From Kiritimatiellota bacterium B12222 (GTDB lineage: Bacteria; Verrucomicrobiota; Kiritimatiellia; SS1-B-03-39; UBA6053): 64,000 nucleotides of DNA. The notes beneath the pieces are model-generated. The model was not told the origin of the DNA. It saw nothing but the letters and a program-made list of their open reading frames with translations, and searched no databases. Of this stretch, positions 53,308 through 62,722 are shown piece after piece. Location of the stretch: positions 1,488,001 to 1,552,000 of the forward strand of contig CP120722.1 of the NCBI GenBank assembly GCA_029719485.1, read 5' to 3'. Numbering within the stretch: the first letter of the stretch is position 1; each line of letters opens with the position of its first letter. Both the position numbers and the translations under genes were made by a program.

Positions 53308-53519
53308 GTCTTAAAAGATGTTAGCGCCTTAAGCATCTGTGCTGAGTACGCAATCGACGCTGTCGATGGGTATCGGTGGCATGGAGGGTGGCGGATTTTA
53401 CAGTCACGGGTCTCACAATACCGTTCACCAAAAAGCGTGGCAGCCCTCGGAAAATGCGCTTCAAACCTATTAACGACAGAGACGCTCCACAGAAATATGC
53501 AGAAGCCTCTCTACAAAAT

Positions 53520-54131
53520 TTAGTTTTTACGTTGGAATGACAGGCGATGGATGGGCTTTTGATCGCGGTGAATGAGCTCGAAGTCACTCACTTCGTCTTC
53601 TTGAAGGATGTAAGGATCGGTGTCCCGCCAACGGGAGTCGGCGTTGAGGGTTTCGACAACCTGTTCAAAGTAGGGTTCGTGGTCGGTGGCGAAGTGCACC
53701 ACTCCTTTGTCGGCTAAGGTTCTTTCGAGAATATCTAAGAAGTCAGGGGAGAGCAAGCGATTGTCAGCATGCTTGTCTTTGGGCCAAGGATCTGGAAAAT
53801 AAATGTAACAAATATCGATCCACTTTTCAGGGATGAGATATTTCATCGCGTAAATGGCTTCGATGCGGAGCAATCGGATATTTTGGAGCTCAGCCCGAAC
53901 CGCTTTACGGTCAATTTTGCGCACGCGTCGCAATTTGCGTTCGATACCTAAGAGGCGCATGTTAGGATGATGCGCGGCGTGTGCGAGGAGAAAGCGGCCT
54001 TTGCCACAGCCCAGATCAATGGCACGGGGACCGGTTTGATCCCATTCTGAATCGAGGTTAACAGGACCTAACCAGTTTTCGGGCCATAAGCGGAGGGACT
54101 GGTCGTCGGGGACAGGAGGAATCGATCTCAT
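53520..54131 (-). CDS. trmB: tRNA (guanine-N(7)-)-methyltransferase
   Basis: 203 residues. SAM-binding AIDLGCGKGRFLLAHA (~37-52), LLGIERKLRRV (~60-70), and the TrmB signature DICYIYFPDPWPKDKHADNRLLSPDFL (~106-132), then FATDHEPYF. It methylates G46 of tRNA. The start ATGA overlaps the stop of the truB-ribF gene. Last gene of the nusA operon. Confidence 0.94.
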   Translation of the reverse strand: MRSIPPVPDDQSLRLWPENWLGPVNLDSEWDQTGPRAIDLGCGKGRFLLAHAAHHPNMRLLGIERKLRRVRKIDRKAVRAELQNIRLLRIEAIYAMKYLIPEKWIDICYIYFPDPWPKDKHADNRLLSPDFLDILERTLADKGVVHFATDHEPYFEQVVETLNADSRWRDTDPYILQEDEVSDFELIHRDQKPIHRLSFQRKN

Positions 54132-55768
54132 GGATTCAAGTAAGTTCTGATCTCCTCCACATCCTGCTGAATGCGCTTGCGGAGGGTTTCTGGGTCGGGA
54201 ATAGGGGAGGCGGATCGTTGGTGACGGATCACATCCACTTCCAAGGGTTGATCATAGAGATCACCTTCGAAATCGAGAAGATGCACTTCGACGAGTCGCG
54301 GATCCTGCGTGATGTAGCCGGCGCCCAAATAGGACTGACCTTGGTAGCTGACACGCATGGCGTAGACTCCGGAAGGGGGAAGCTGATGATCTTGATGCGG
54401 ATCAAAATTTGCGGTGGGAAATCCTAATTCACGTCCATATTTTTTGCCATGTTTAACCACGCCATTGAGTCGATAGGGGCGTCCCAACATTTTGGCGGCG
54501 GCTTCTAGGTGGCCTTCGCTGATTTCTTGGCGAATGCGGGTACTGGAGATCATGTGGGTTTCGGAGAGGACCTCTTGGGCGATCACCACATCGATGTGAT
54601 GGTTTGCGGCCCAGGCCTGAAGCAGTTTCAGGTCACCACGACCTTGTTTGCCAAAGCGCCAATTGGGTCCGACAACCACGCCTTTGAGCTGAGGAATTTG
54701 GGAATGCAATTGATCGAGAAAGGTTTCCGCTTCTAAATTAGCCACTTGGGGGGTGAAGGGAAGTCGGAGTTGAAAATCGATGCCTTGTTCCGTCAAGAGT
54801 TGTTGAATTTGGTCCTCGGTGGAGAGGAGCGGGGGAGCCTTTTCTGGGTTCAGCACACGAGAGGGGTGTGGCGCAAAACGCATGATGCCGGTTTGTGCCT
54901 GATGACCTACGGCTAAGTGTCGCGCTTGCTGAATGACGTTTTGGTGTCCCCGATGCAATCCATCAAAGGCGCCAATGGCTAGAACGACAGGTGTTTCCGG
55001 CAATTCGTCAAAACGAGTGTGTCGAGGTAGAGACGCTTTGGCTTGTAAAACGGGCAAGGGGAGGAGACGTTTTTGCATGTCCGACAATTCCATTTCACGT
55101 AAGTCGTCAACCGCTACGGCCTGGGAGACGTCATAAGAGCCTGAAAAGGTACGGCGAAGAGCGCAAAGGTGAGCACCACATCCGAGGGCTTGCCCAAAAT
55201 CATGAGCCAAGGTGCGAATGTAGGTTCCTTTGCTGCAGACCACACGAATATCGATTTCAGGCAGGCGGAGGTCTAAAATTTCGTAGCTATAAATGGTGAC
55301 GGGACGGGGAGGGCGTTCAATGCTTTCGCCTCTCCGGGCAATTTTATATAGCGGGACCCCGTCTTTTTTAATGGCGGAGACCATGGGAGGAATTTGTAGG
55401 ATATCCCCTCTGAAGGCCGGGAGGATGGCCTCTAATTTTTCTCGGGTAAGGTTCTCGGGCAGCGGGCGGGTTTCTTCTACGATACCGTCTGCATCTTGGG
55501 AGTTGGTGGTTTCACCAAGTTTAATGGTGCCTTCGTAAACTTTTTGACCTTCCATCACGCGGTCACTGCATTTGGTTCCTTTGCCCATGAGCAAGACCAA
55601 AAGGCCGGTGGCCATGGGGTCCAAGGTGCCACCATGTCCGACTTTTTTCAGGCGGTAACGACCGCGGACAAAGTTGACGACATCATGTGATGTCCAGTCT
55701 TGCGGTTTATCAACTAAAAGGATCCCATCCAGAGGGATGCCGTGTTTCCTACCTCTCCGCGGCGCCAT
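54128..55768 (-). CDS. TruB-RibF fusion: tRNA pseudouridine-55 synthase / bifunctional riboflavin kinase-FAD synthetase
   Basis: A single frame of 546 residues. Residues ~12-240 are TruB: GILLVDKPQDWTSHDVVNFVR, catalytic Asp50 in GHGGTLDPMATG, IPPMVSAIKKDGVPLYKIARRG and SKGTYIRTLAHDFG. Residues ~258-546 are RibF: IGAFDGLHRGH (265-275, FMN-adenylyltransferase site), VVVGPNWRFGKQGRGD, STRIRQEISEG, then the riboflavin kinase domain (GRELGFPTANFDPH, PPSGVYAM, VEVHLLDF). The TruB part ends without a PUA domain. Fusion of these two genes, usually adjacent and separate, is unusual. Start ATG 55768 behind GAGGAG; a longer ATG start at 55798 is possible. It overlaps rbfA by 20 bases. Confidence 0.92.
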   Translation of the reverse strand: MAPRRGRKHGIPLDGILLVDKPQDWTSHDVVNFVRGRYRLKKVGHGGTLDPMATGLLVLLMGKGTKCSDRVMEGQKVYEGTIKLGETTNSQDADGIVEETRPLPENLTREKLEAILPAFRGDILQIPPMVSAIKKDGVPLYKIARRGESIERPPRPVTIYSYEILDLRLPEIDIRVVCSKGTYIRTLAHDFGQALGCGAHLCALRRTFSGSYDVSQAVAVDDLREMELSDMQKRLLPLPVLQAKASLPRHTRFDELPETPVVLAIGAFDGLHRGHQNVIQQARHLAVGHQAQTGIMRFAPHPSRVLNPEKAPPLLSTEDQIQQLLTEQGIDFQLRLPFTPQVANLEAETFLDQLHSQIPQLKGVVVGPNWRFGKQGRGDLKLLQAWAANHHIDVVIAQEVLSETHMISSTRIRQEISEGHLEAAAKMLGRPYRLNGVVKHGKKYGRELGFPTANFDPHQDHQLPPSGVYAMRVSYQGQSYLGAGYITQDPRLVEVHLLDFEGDLYDQPLEVDVIRHQRSASPIPDPETLRKRIQQDVEEIRTYLNP

Positions 55769-56159
55769 CCTGCTTCTCCTCTTTCGCCGGAGTTTCATCG
55801 GCCATGGGGGGTAAATTATCTAGAATTTGATAAATCCGATCGGCATGTTCCTGACCGTGGTCGGAAATGAATTGGAGATGGGGGGTGTATTTTAAAACGA
55901 TGTTGGTGGCAATTAATTTTTGAAAATCATTGCGGTTCCGATTCAATACCCGCACCACGTTTTCGGATTGGGTATTCATCTCATCATCTTCAAGCACAGA
56001 GATCATCACTTTGGCTTTACGTAAGTCAGAGGTGCAATCTACGGCAGATACGGTTACCCGGGCTAAATCCAGGGGAGGATTGGTTTGCAGGCTGTAAAGG
56101 CCGTTGGCAATTTCGTGACGCAACAGCTCATTTACCCGATCTACACGTTTACTGGTCAT
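55749..56159 (-). CDS. rbfA: Ribosome-binding factor A
   Basis: 136 residues with the KH-like RbfA fold: RVDRVNELLRHEIANGL (~5-21), DLARVTVSAVDCTSDLRKAKVMISVLEDDE (~31-60) and PHLQFISDHGQEHADRIYQIL (~93-113). The C-terminal tail is acidic and polar. It assists late maturation of the 30S subunit and processing of the 16S 5' end. Seven bases after infB. Confidence 0.93.
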   Translation of the reverse strand: MTSKRVDRVNELLRHEIANGLYSLQTNPPLDLARVTVSAVDCTSDLRKAKVMISVLEDDEMNTQSENVVRVLNRNRNDFQKLIATNIVLKYTPHLQFISDHGQEHADRIYQILDNLPPMADETPAKEEKQDGAAER

Positions 56160-56165
56160 GATCTT

Positions 56166-58376
56166 TTAAAGGAGCTGTGCTTTATCTTCTGTCACGTAGA
56201 CTTCAACGACGTCACCGACTTCAAATGCATCAAAGTTTTGTAATTTGATACCACATTCCTGGCCATTTCCTACATCTTTCACTTCGTCTTGGAAGCGTTT
56301 GAGGGTAGAAATGGTACCTTGATAGATGATGTCACGACCACGCAATACACGTGCACGGGAGTTGGCCCGAATACGTCCGTTGGTGACGATACAACCCGCA
56401 ACATTGCCTTTTTTGCGAAGTTTAAACATTGCTCGGATTTCGGCAGTTGCGACGACCCGTTCGTGTTGAACAGGTTGGAGGAGTCCCAACATGGCGGCAC
56501 GAACTTCGTCGATCAATTCATAAATGATATCGTACAAACGAATTTCCACTCCTGCGTGTTTCGCAGCTTTTACACCGGCATTTTCTTTTGCCACGTTAAA
56601 GCCGATAATAATCGCATTGGATGCTGAAGCCATGAGCACATCATTTTCGTTGATGGGACCGATGCCTTTATTTACAAATTTCAAGCGCACTTTATCGCTC
56701 TTGATTTCCATGAGAGACTGCACGATGGCTTCCAGACTACCTTTTACATCGCATTTCAGTAAGACGGCGAGTTCTTCGACATCATCCAGACCTGCTTGCG
56801 CGAACAAATCATCTAAAGAGGCGCCGCGTTCAGGACCTTGCAGTTCTTTCATGCGGTTGATGTCTTTCACTTCCGCACTACGTGAGCGAGCAATTTTTTC
56901 AGTGGCGACCACTTCAAAACGGTCACCAGGGCTAGGTACTTCACCTAATCCCATGAGTTTGACCGCATGAGAAGGAGGAGCTGTTTTTACTCGTCCGCCA
57001 TTGGGGGAGATCAAGGCTTTGAGTTTTCCGTAGGTTTCGCCACAGAGGACAATGTCTCCAGCTTTGAGAGTACCTTCGGTCACCAAGACAGATGCGGTGG
57101 GGCCCATGCCTTTTTCAAGTTGAGACTCAATGACATACCCGGCGGCTTTGACGGAGGCATCAGCTTCCAGCTCAAGAATTTCAGCCTGCAAGAGGATCAT
57201 TTCCAAGAGGGTATCGAGACCTTCACCTGTTTCTGCACTCACAGGAACGGCGACGATTTCACCGCCCCATTCTTCAGGAGTGAGTTCCGCTTTTTGTAAG
57301 TCCGTGTACACACGGTCTACGCTGGCATTGGGCAAATCAATTTTATTCACTGCGACCATCAAGGTCACATCAGCAGCCAAAGCATGTTTAATGGCTTCTT
57401 CGGTTTGCGGTTTAAATCCTTCGTCGGCAGAGACCACAATTACCACAATATCAGTAAGGTCTGCTCCACGTGAACGCATGGACGTAAATGCTGCGTGACC
57501 AGGTGTATCGAGGAACGTTATTTCTTTCCCGTCAATATCTACGGTGTACGCGCCGATATGCTGGGTGATGCCCCCTGCTTCGCCCCGAACGACGTTCGAT
57601 TTACGAATTTTATCCAAGAGAGAGGTTTTGCCATGGTCAACGTGGCCCATGAAGGTCACCACAGGAGGCCGCACACTGCTGCCCACGGTTTTGGTTCCTT
57701 TTTTACCTGCTTTGGTTTTCTTTTCTTTTTTCTTCTTCTTTTTCGGCTCCGGCATTTTCTTAACCGGTTTTTCTGCAGACTCTTTTGCTGGTGCAGGAGT
57801 TGCTTCGGTCGGTTTTTCTTCTGCTTTTTCTGGAGCTGGAGTTGGGGTAGGTGCTACGGGAGCGGGCTTCGGTTTGGGTTTTTCGGTGATGACTTCAAAA
57901 CCTTGATCTTCGGCCAATTTTCGTGCGGTTTTTTTGTCTACATTTTGAGTAATAGATGCGAAAACCCCCATTTTCATGAGAGAAGCGATAAGTAAGTTAG
58001 GTTTGACATCCAGTTGGGTTGCCAAGTCTTTCACCATGATGCTGTCGAAAATTTCGATAACATTGGATGCAGGCGCTGCTTCAGCTTCGGGTTCCGGGGT
58101 GGATTCTGGAGCATTTTCAGCTTCCGTTTCCTCAACGACTTCGGGATCAGTGCTGGCTTCGGGTTCAGGTGGAGCTGTTTCAGCTTCATCCGTAGAAGCG
58201 GGCACGTTTTCCGTCCACTCAGGGGCTTCTCCTGTAGCCGCTTGGGTGACAATTCTCACCTGTTCATCGTCAAGGACGCTGAAATGGTTGTGCACTTCAA
58301 TGCCTTCCATTTCAATCAGTTCAATTAATTCCTTATTGGGAATTTCTAATTTTTTCGCTAGTTCAAATACTCTCAT
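56166..58376 (-). CDS. infB: Translation initiation factor IF-2
   Basis: 736 residues. An N-terminal IF2_N-type helical domain ([21 protein letters not shown]), an acidic Ala/Pro/Glu-rich linker, a second IF2_N-like domain (~110-158, [25 protein letters not shown]), a Pro/Lys-rich linker, then the G domain with [13 protein letters not shown] (~244-256), DTPGHAAF (~290-297) and NKID (~344-347), and the C-terminal beta-barrel domains. It places initiator tRNA on the 30S subunit. Shorter than the E. coli alpha form (890), mainly in the linker. Confidence 0.96.
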   Translation of the reverse strand: MRVFELAKKLEIPNKELIELIEMEGIEVHNHFSVLDDEQVRIVTQAATGEAPEWTENVPASTDEAETAPPEPEASTDPEVVEETEAENAPESTPEPEAEAAPASNVIEIFDSIMVKDLATQLDVKPNLLIASLMKMGVFASITQNVDKKTARKLAEDQGFEVITEKPKPKPAPVAPTPTPAPEKAEEKPTEATPAPAKESAEKPVKKMPEPKKKKKKEKKTKAGKKGTKTVGSSVRPPVVTFMGHVDHGKTSLLDKIRKSNVVRGEAGGITQHIGAYTVDIDGKEITFLDTPGHAAFTSMRSRGADLTDIVVIVVSADEGFKPQTEEAIKHALAADVTLMVAVNKIDLPNASVDRVYTDLQKAELTPEEWGGEIVAVPVSAETGEGLDTLLEMILLQAEILELEADASVKAAGYVIESQLEKGMGPTASVLVTEGTLKAGDIVLCGETYGKLKALISPNGGRVKTAPPSHAVKLMGLGEVPSPGDRFEVVATEKIARSRSAEVKDINRMKELQGPERGASLDDLFAQAGLDDVEELAVLLKCDVKGSLEAIVQSLMEIKSDKVRLKFVNKGIGPINENDVLMASASNAIIIGFNVAKENAGVKAAKHAGVEIRLYDIIYELIDEVRAAMLGLLQPVQHERVVATAEIRAMFKLRKKGNVAGCIVTNGRIRANSRARVLRGRDIIYQGTISTLKRFQDEVKDVGNGQECGIKLQNFDAFEVGDVVEVYVTEDKAQLL

Positions 58377-58381
58377 AAATT

Positions 58382-59644
58382 TTATTCACTACTTCCGAAT
58401 TGCTTTTCGTAGGCTTTTTCTGCGGCGTTCCGGATGCTGGCCGCAGTGCCTTCATCGATTTTATTGCCGTCAACTAAATCAGTAACTTCGGCGGCCATGA
58501 TGCCTTCGACAGTTAAGAAACCATTTTGTACCAAGGAGAGGGCGAGCTCTTCATTGATTCCGTCAATTTTGGCTAAGGTTTCGATGGCCATGGCCACGCG
58601 TTCCTCAAATCCCATTGCAGTTTCATCACGGCTAATATCAATTTTCCAGCCGGTAAGTTTGGAAGTCAGACGTGCATTCTGTCCTTTTTTACCGATGGCG
58701 AGTGAAAGTTGGTCCTGATGAACTTTTACTTTCACGGTTTGAGTTGCTTCTTCTACTTCAACGGTGGTTAATTCCGCGGGTTGCAGAGAGTTGCGAACTA
58801 AAGTTTCAATGTTTTCGTGCCAACGAACGATATCAATTTTTTCACCGCCGAGTTCACGAACGATGTTTTTGACACGAATCCCCCGCAGGCCTACGCAAGC
58901 GCCGACGGGATCTACTTTGGGGTCCTGACACCATACTGCGACTTTACTGCGGAAACCGGCTTCACGGGCAATGCCACGAATTTCAACGGTTCCTTCGGCA
59001 ATTTCGGCAACTTCGAGTTCGAAGAGGCGACGGACAAAATTGGGGTGGCTGCGTGAAAGCAGGATTTGGGGGCCTGATGGGGGATTGGTCACGCTCACGA
59101 CGTAACAGCGAATACGGTCGTTAATATTGTATTCTTCAGTAGGCACCCGCTCGCGTTGTGGCAAAATGCCTTCGCCAACGCCCAAGTCTACAAACACGTC
59201 ATTGCGTTCAAAACGACGAATGGTTCCGGTAGCGATGTCGCCAGCACGGTCCTTATGTACGTCGTAAATTTTACCTTTTTCCGCATTGCGGATGTGATGC
59301 AGAATGGCTTGTTTTGCCGTTTGGGCCGCAATACGTCCAAAGCTTTGAGGATCGATATTGTGTTCAACATAATCGCCGACTTGAACATCAGGATTGATGG
59401 CTTTGGCATCTAAAAGGGAAATTTCAGTTTCGTCATTCGGAAAACCACCTACAACCAGAACTTGGGTATAGGCATGAATTTGAAGCGTTTTGCGGTCTAC
59501 TTCTACGCGCATTTCATCTTGGGCATTCATCCCTTTACGAGATGCGGTCATGAGGGCGTGCTCCAGTGCAACGATCAGGGTCTCCCGATCGATTCCTTTT
59601 TCACGCTCATAAAAGTCAATGACTGCCTGTAATTCCGAATTCAT
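58382..59644 (-). CDS. nusA: Transcription termination/antitermination protein NusA
   Basis: 420 residues. N-terminal RNA-polymerase-binding domain (1-~125, starting MNSELQAVIDFYEREKGIDRETLIVALEHAL), S1 domain (~130-200), two KH domains (~205-345, with GEKIDIVRWHENIETLVRNSLQPAE and LAIGKKGQNARLTSKLTGWKIDI), and a short helix-hairpin-helix C-terminus (~350-415). There is one acidic-repeat-like domain at most. It heads the operon nusA-infB-rbfA-truB/ribF-trmB. rimP, which normally precedes it, is not recognisable here. Confidence 0.95.
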   Translation of the reverse strand: MNSELQAVIDFYEREKGIDRETLIVALEHALMTASRKGMNAQDEMRVEVDRKTLQIHAYTQVLVVGGFPNDETEISLLDAKAINPDVQVGDYVEHNIDPQSFGRIAAQTAKQAILHHIRNAEKGKIYDVHKDRAGDIATGTIRRFERNDVFVDLGVGEGILPQRERVPTEEYNINDRIRCYVVSVTNPPSGPQILLSRSHPNFVRRLFELEVAEIAEGTVEIRGIAREAGFRSKVAVWCQDPKVDPVGACVGLRGIRVKNIVRELGGEKIDIVRWHENIETLVRNSLQPAELTTVEVEEATQTVKVKVHQDQLSLAIGKKGQNARLTSKLTGWKIDISRDETAMGFEERVAMAIETLAKIDGINEELALSLVQNGFLTVEGIMAAEVTDLVDGNKIDEGTAASIRNAAEKAYEKQFGSSE

Positions 59645-60034
59645 AGCTTTACCTGTTTAGAAACACTTAAAATAGCTTGGATTGTATTTTGATCTAGAGA
59701 CGAAAAAGAGTGGATCCAAGACCCACCCGTTTCAGCTGCCAGATAAAAACGACGTTGGGGTAGATAACGCAACTTTGCCCGAACGTCAATGACGATTTGA
59801 GTAGGATTTCGGATGATTTCCCCTGTTTTCTTAGGTGAGTTGCTGGCGATGCGCTTGTGATTGTAAGGGTTTGAGCTGAATATCGTGTTGTCGCTTTTGC
59901 AAGGCGTGAGGTCGTTTGTTGTTTATGGAGGGGCTTGGCTTTGTTTTCGCTGAGTTTTGCGCTGAGGATGAGGGCCTGCCTTTATAATGAGACGGTATGT
60001 TGTCTGATGAATGGGGTTGAGTTGTCCGGGTCAT
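59641..60034 (-). pseudogene. Possible small or frameshifted gene upstream of nusA
   Basis: A 67-codon ATG frame (60034 to 59831) encodes a polar Gln/Lys/Arg-rich peptide. Beginning within it, another frame (open from 59922) continues without a stop to 59641, ending in a TGA that overlaps the nusA ATG. That second frame has sensible composition (VIDVRAKLRYLPQRRFYLAA) but no ATG or GTG, only TTG at 59772. A +1 shift near 59835 would join them into about 130 residues. Either a broken gene, a sequencing error, or chance. No family recognised; it is not RimP-like. Confidence 0.3.
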
Positions 60035-60094
60035 GATGATCGGTTGTGGACTGACGGACTTTAGAATGATTCAGGTTGTTAAAATGAGTAATTT

Positions 60095-60151
60095 TGTCTC
60101 TATTGTGAAAAGGAAAAATATATATATGACAAAATGTCTCATATGCTGTGA
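60095..60151 (+). promoter_or_regulatory. Paired upstream motifs, candidate activator sites
   Basis: TGTCTC-TAT-TGTGA at 60095-60108 and TGTCTC-ATATGC-TGTGA at 60135-60151 share both half-sites. They lie about 60-115 bases upstream of the -24 element, the usual range for sigma-54 activator binding. The second also contains the palindrome TCTCA...TGAGA. Confidence 0.45.
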
Positions 60152-60207
60152 GAGATATAAATGATGTATCTTGTTTATTCTTAATAATATATGAGGTTTC
60201 GTGAAAG

Positions 60208-60224
60208 TTGGCATGCTGGTTGCT
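60208..60224 (+). promoter_or_regulatory. Sigma-54 (-24/-12) promoter for the hsp20 pair
   Basis: TTGGCATG-CTGG-TTGCT matches the RpoN consensus TTGGCACG-N4-TTGCT at all but one of the 13 specified bases, with the invariant GG (60210-60211) and GC (60222-60223) separated by exactly ten bases. It stands 42 bases before the first hsp20 start codon. Confidence 0.85.
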
Positions 60225-60265
60225 ATGGAATGGGTGTTCAAATTAACCACACAAAGGAGCATGAT

Positions 60266-60694
60266 ATGGTACAGTTACGAAGCCCTCGGGCGTTACAGGA
60301 ATGGGTTGAAGAGTTGGATCGCATGAGTCGAAGGGCTGAATGGGCTTTTCGGGAGCCCTTGGCCGATGTTGAGGCTACGGCGAGTGCTTTAAAGATTCAG
60401 GATGATAAAGCTCTGATTCAGTTGGATCTGCCTGGGGTTGAACCTTCAGAGTTGGACGTCAGCTTAGAAGGGGACCTATTGCAGATTAAAGCTACGAGAG
60501 CAGATCTACATGAGGAAAAAGACGAGATCTTGTTGCGAGAGCGGAGTTATGGAGAATTCGCAAAAGCCTTCCGGTTGCCTTGGCCGGTAAATGAGCAAGG
60601 GGTGAATGCCCGTTTCGTCAATGGCGTCTTGCGTATAGAACTTCAACGGGCGCCGGAAGCAGGGCCGCGTCACATTCAAGTACAGTCTAACTAA
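60266..60694 (+). CDS. Hsp20-family small heat-shock protein 1
   Basis: 142 residues from ATG 60266, six bases after AAAGGAG. The alpha-crystallin domain (~40-135) is visible as PLADVEATASALKIQDDKALIQLDLPGVEPSELDVSLEGDLLQIKA, then RSYGEFAKAFRLPWPVNEQGVNARFVNGVLRIELQR, with the family's G-V-L motif. An ATP-independent holdase chaperone. In the tandem partner the same domain is shorter at both ends. A longer frame from 60191 crosses the promoter and is not used. Confidence 0.92.
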   Translation: MVQLRSPRALQEWVEELDRMSRRAEWAFREPLADVEATASALKIQDDKALIQLDLPGVEPSELDVSLEGDLLQIKATRADLHEEKDEILLRERSYGEFAKAFRLPWPVNEQGVNARFVNGVLRIELQRAPEAGPRHIQVQSN

Positions 60695-60722
60695 AAACAA
60701 TATCTCTAAAGGAGAAATCAAC

Positions 60723-61103
60723 ATGTCTACAGTCATTGAAAAAGAAACAAGTGAAAAAACAGCGTCTCAGGACCTGAAAACAAATGAAACTCCCGTTGAG
60801 GTTTCGCGGATTCGTCCGGTGACCGATATCTATCGGAACGAGGATCAGGTACGTATCGTTCTGGATTTGCCTGGGGCCTCTGAAGATCAAGTAGAGGTTT
60901 CTGTGCACGATGGAGAGTTGAGTATCAAAGCTGAAGTTCCTCGTGAGCACGGGGAGCTGAGGCGTTATGAACGCAGTTTCCGTGTGGATCGTCGCATGGA
61001 TACGGCGCAAATGAAAGCGGTATTGCAGCGAGGCGTGCTCTCATTGTCGCTTCCGTTTCACGAAGAAGCGAAACCGCGTCGGATAGAGGTCTTGGCAGGC
61101 TAA
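60723..61103 (+). CDS. Hsp20-family small heat-shock protein 2
   Basis: 126 residues. A polar N-terminus (STVIEKETSEKTASQDLKTNETP) replaces the helical arm of the first protein. Alpha-crystallin domain from RPVTDIYRNEDQVRIVLDLPGASEDQVEVSVHDGELSIKA (~36-75) to YERSFRVDRRMDTAQMKAVLQRGVLSLSLPF (~87-117). AAAGGAG before the ATG. Tandem pairs of divergent Hsp20 proteins may form mixed oligomers; that is inference. Shares the sigma-54 promoter. Confidence 0.92.
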   Translation: MSTVIEKETSEKTASQDLKTNETPVEVSRIRPVTDIYRNEDQVRIVLDLPGASEDQVEVSVHDGELSIKAEVPREHGELRRYERSFRVDRRMDTAQMKAVLQRGVLSLSLPFHEEAKPRRIEVLAG

Positions 61104-61123
61104 TGCCTCTCCATCTAAAAGTA

Positions 61124-61157
61124 AAAGCAGGGAGATCGAAGGGTCTCCCTGCTTTTT
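61124..61157 (+). terminator. Rho-independent terminator after the hsp20 pair
   Basis: Stem AAAGCAGGGAGA / TCTCCCTGCTTT with an eight-base loop, followed by TTTTAT. Confidence 0.9.
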
Positions 61158-61274
61158 TATAGGAGCTGAATGTTGTTTCTCCCTTGCTCGCAGGGAAGTT
61201 CTCGTGTTAGATCCCGCAAAGTTGATCCACTTTCTTGCTGAACTTTTCTGAAAACCAAGGGTATAGTGTTATTT

Positions 61275-62084
61275 ATGCAATCTATTCAACCACCAAAGAC
61301 ATCTTCACCCCTTAAGCGTGCATCCTCTGCGATGCGCGCAGGTTTTACGCTTATAGAGTTGATGGTCGTGATTATGATCATTGTGATTCTTTCGGGCATC
61401 GTGATCACCTCCATGAATGGTTTTAATCAAGACAGTGGAGTAAATGCAGGAATTACGCGACTCGATTCGCTCTTTTCCCTGGCGCGGTCCGCGGCGATCA
61501 CTCTGAAAACAAAAACGCGGGTTTTGATTAATTTCGAAAGCCAAGATCATGACAGCTTTCATGAATATCACCCTGCGCTTCGGATGGTGACCATCGTTTA
61601 TTTAGCTGATGATGGAAAATGGAAAGTGTACACGAACCCAGAGTACTTAGATGATGGGGTTTTCTTTTCACCCGCCTTGAGTACAAGTACGGCAAACTCT
61701 ACCCCTCCTCTTTATCATTGGGATGTGGATATTGATATCGATACTTTAAAAGTAGAGGACCCTCCTTATAAGGATGTCTTTAAGTGGACCTCTGCTTACA
61801 CCTTGACCGATGGAAAAGTGGACGAAGTTGGAAAACTCAACTCCGGCCCTGGTCCTAATCGATGGTTGTCGTTTGAGTTTAACTCTAATGGCACTTTTGA
61901 GAGTCCCGGAACTCGAGTGGTGGTGACGAACGGTATTCTTGGATGGGAAGGCGGCCAGATTGCGATAAATCTTGATTTGGAAGAAGGTGAGTCCGCTGAA
62001 GACAATGCCAAAGGATTTGTTGTATTTCGTTCAGGGAAGTTATTGCATTTTCAATCTGCGGAGCAAATTAAGGAAGGGAATTAA
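61275..62084 (+). CDS. GspH/FimT-like pseudopilin
   Basis: 269 residues. The class III prepilin leader is complete: a basic region ending AMRAG, then FTLIELMVVIMIIVILSGIVITSMNGF, with Glu at +5 after the cleavage Gly. The mature part has the GspH-type block GITRLDSLFSLARSAAITLKTKTRVLINF. It is larger than typical GspH because of the inserted segment ~100-200. ATG 61275 is preferred over GTG 61266. First of four genes for a type II secretion or related pseudopilus; GspG and the ATPase/platform genes are not in view. Confidence 0.8.
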   Translation: MQSIQPPKTSSPLKRASSAMRAGFTLIELMVVIMIIVILSGIVITSMNGFNQDSGVNAGITRLDSLFSLARSAAITLKTKTRVLINFESQDHDSFHEYHPALRMVTIVYLADDGKWKVYTNPEYLDDGVFFSPALSTSTANSTPPLYHWDVDIDIDTLKVEDPPYKDVFKWTSAYTLTDGKVDEVGKLNSGPGPNRWLSFEFNSNGTFESPGTRVVVTNGILGWEGGQIAINLDLEEGESAEDNAKGFVVFRSGKLLHFQSAEQIKEGN

Positions 62085-62722
62085 TGAAGAAATTTAACAC
62101 TATCTCTAGGAAGTCAGGGTTTACGCTCGCAGAAATCCTTTTAGCGATGATGGTTTTTGCCATTGCCATCACCACGATTTTGGCTTTGTTGTCGCGTACA
62201 CTCGAGCAGACAGATTCCGTTTTGGTAAAAGACGAAGCCATCAACTTAAGTTCGGCCGTGGATAACTTCATGTCTGAAATTCCATTTACCACTGCGTATC
62301 AAGCGGTGGTGAATCAGCCTAATTCTCACTTGTTTGCGTATCAGTATCGGGCAGAAGTTAATGGGAGTGGTGTTTTAGTTCCATATCCTACGGTTCAGCC
62401 TGGAGACCAAGTGGGGGTTGATTACGAGGTGGTTACCGGAGTTCGCTGGCCTGGAGATGTAGCAGAATTGGCCGCTGAAGTTGCTGCGCTTGATGGTCGT
62501 TTGTTTAAAGTCTATCTTGAAGTATCCGAAGCGAATCCCCTGGGAAACACCGGATTGGATTCTGATCCAAATACGGTAAGTGGTAGTCCTGCGGTGTTGT
62601 CGTATGATTCTGCAGTTCTTGTGGTGTTTGCCGAGATGTATGCAGTGCCTTCAACGGAGTTCCCTTTGGTCCGGACGGAAGTAACTCCTGATTTCTCCTT
62701 TAACTTTGCGGTGAGCCGATGA
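62084..62722 (+). CDS. GspI-like pseudopilin
   Basis: 212 residues. Leader RKSGFTLAEILLAMMVFAIAITTILALL with Gly-Phe cleavage site and Glu +5, as in minor pseudopilins, and the helix continuing LSRTLEQTDSVLVKDEAINL. The rest is variable. Its ATG overlaps the previous stop (TAATG). In T2SS the I subunit starts the pseudopilus tip with J and K; position in the operon supports this. Confidence 0.75.
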   Translation: MKKFNTISRKSGFTLAEILLAMMVFAIAITTILALLSRTLEQTDSVLVKDEAINLSSAVDNFMSEIPFTTAYQAVVNQPNSHLFAYQYRAEVNGSGVLVPYPTVQPGDQVGVDYEVVTGVRWPGDVAELAAEVAALDGRLFKVYLEVSEANPLGNTGLDSDPNTVSGSPAVLSYDSAVLVVFAEMYAVPSTEFPLVRTEVTPDFSFNFAVSR

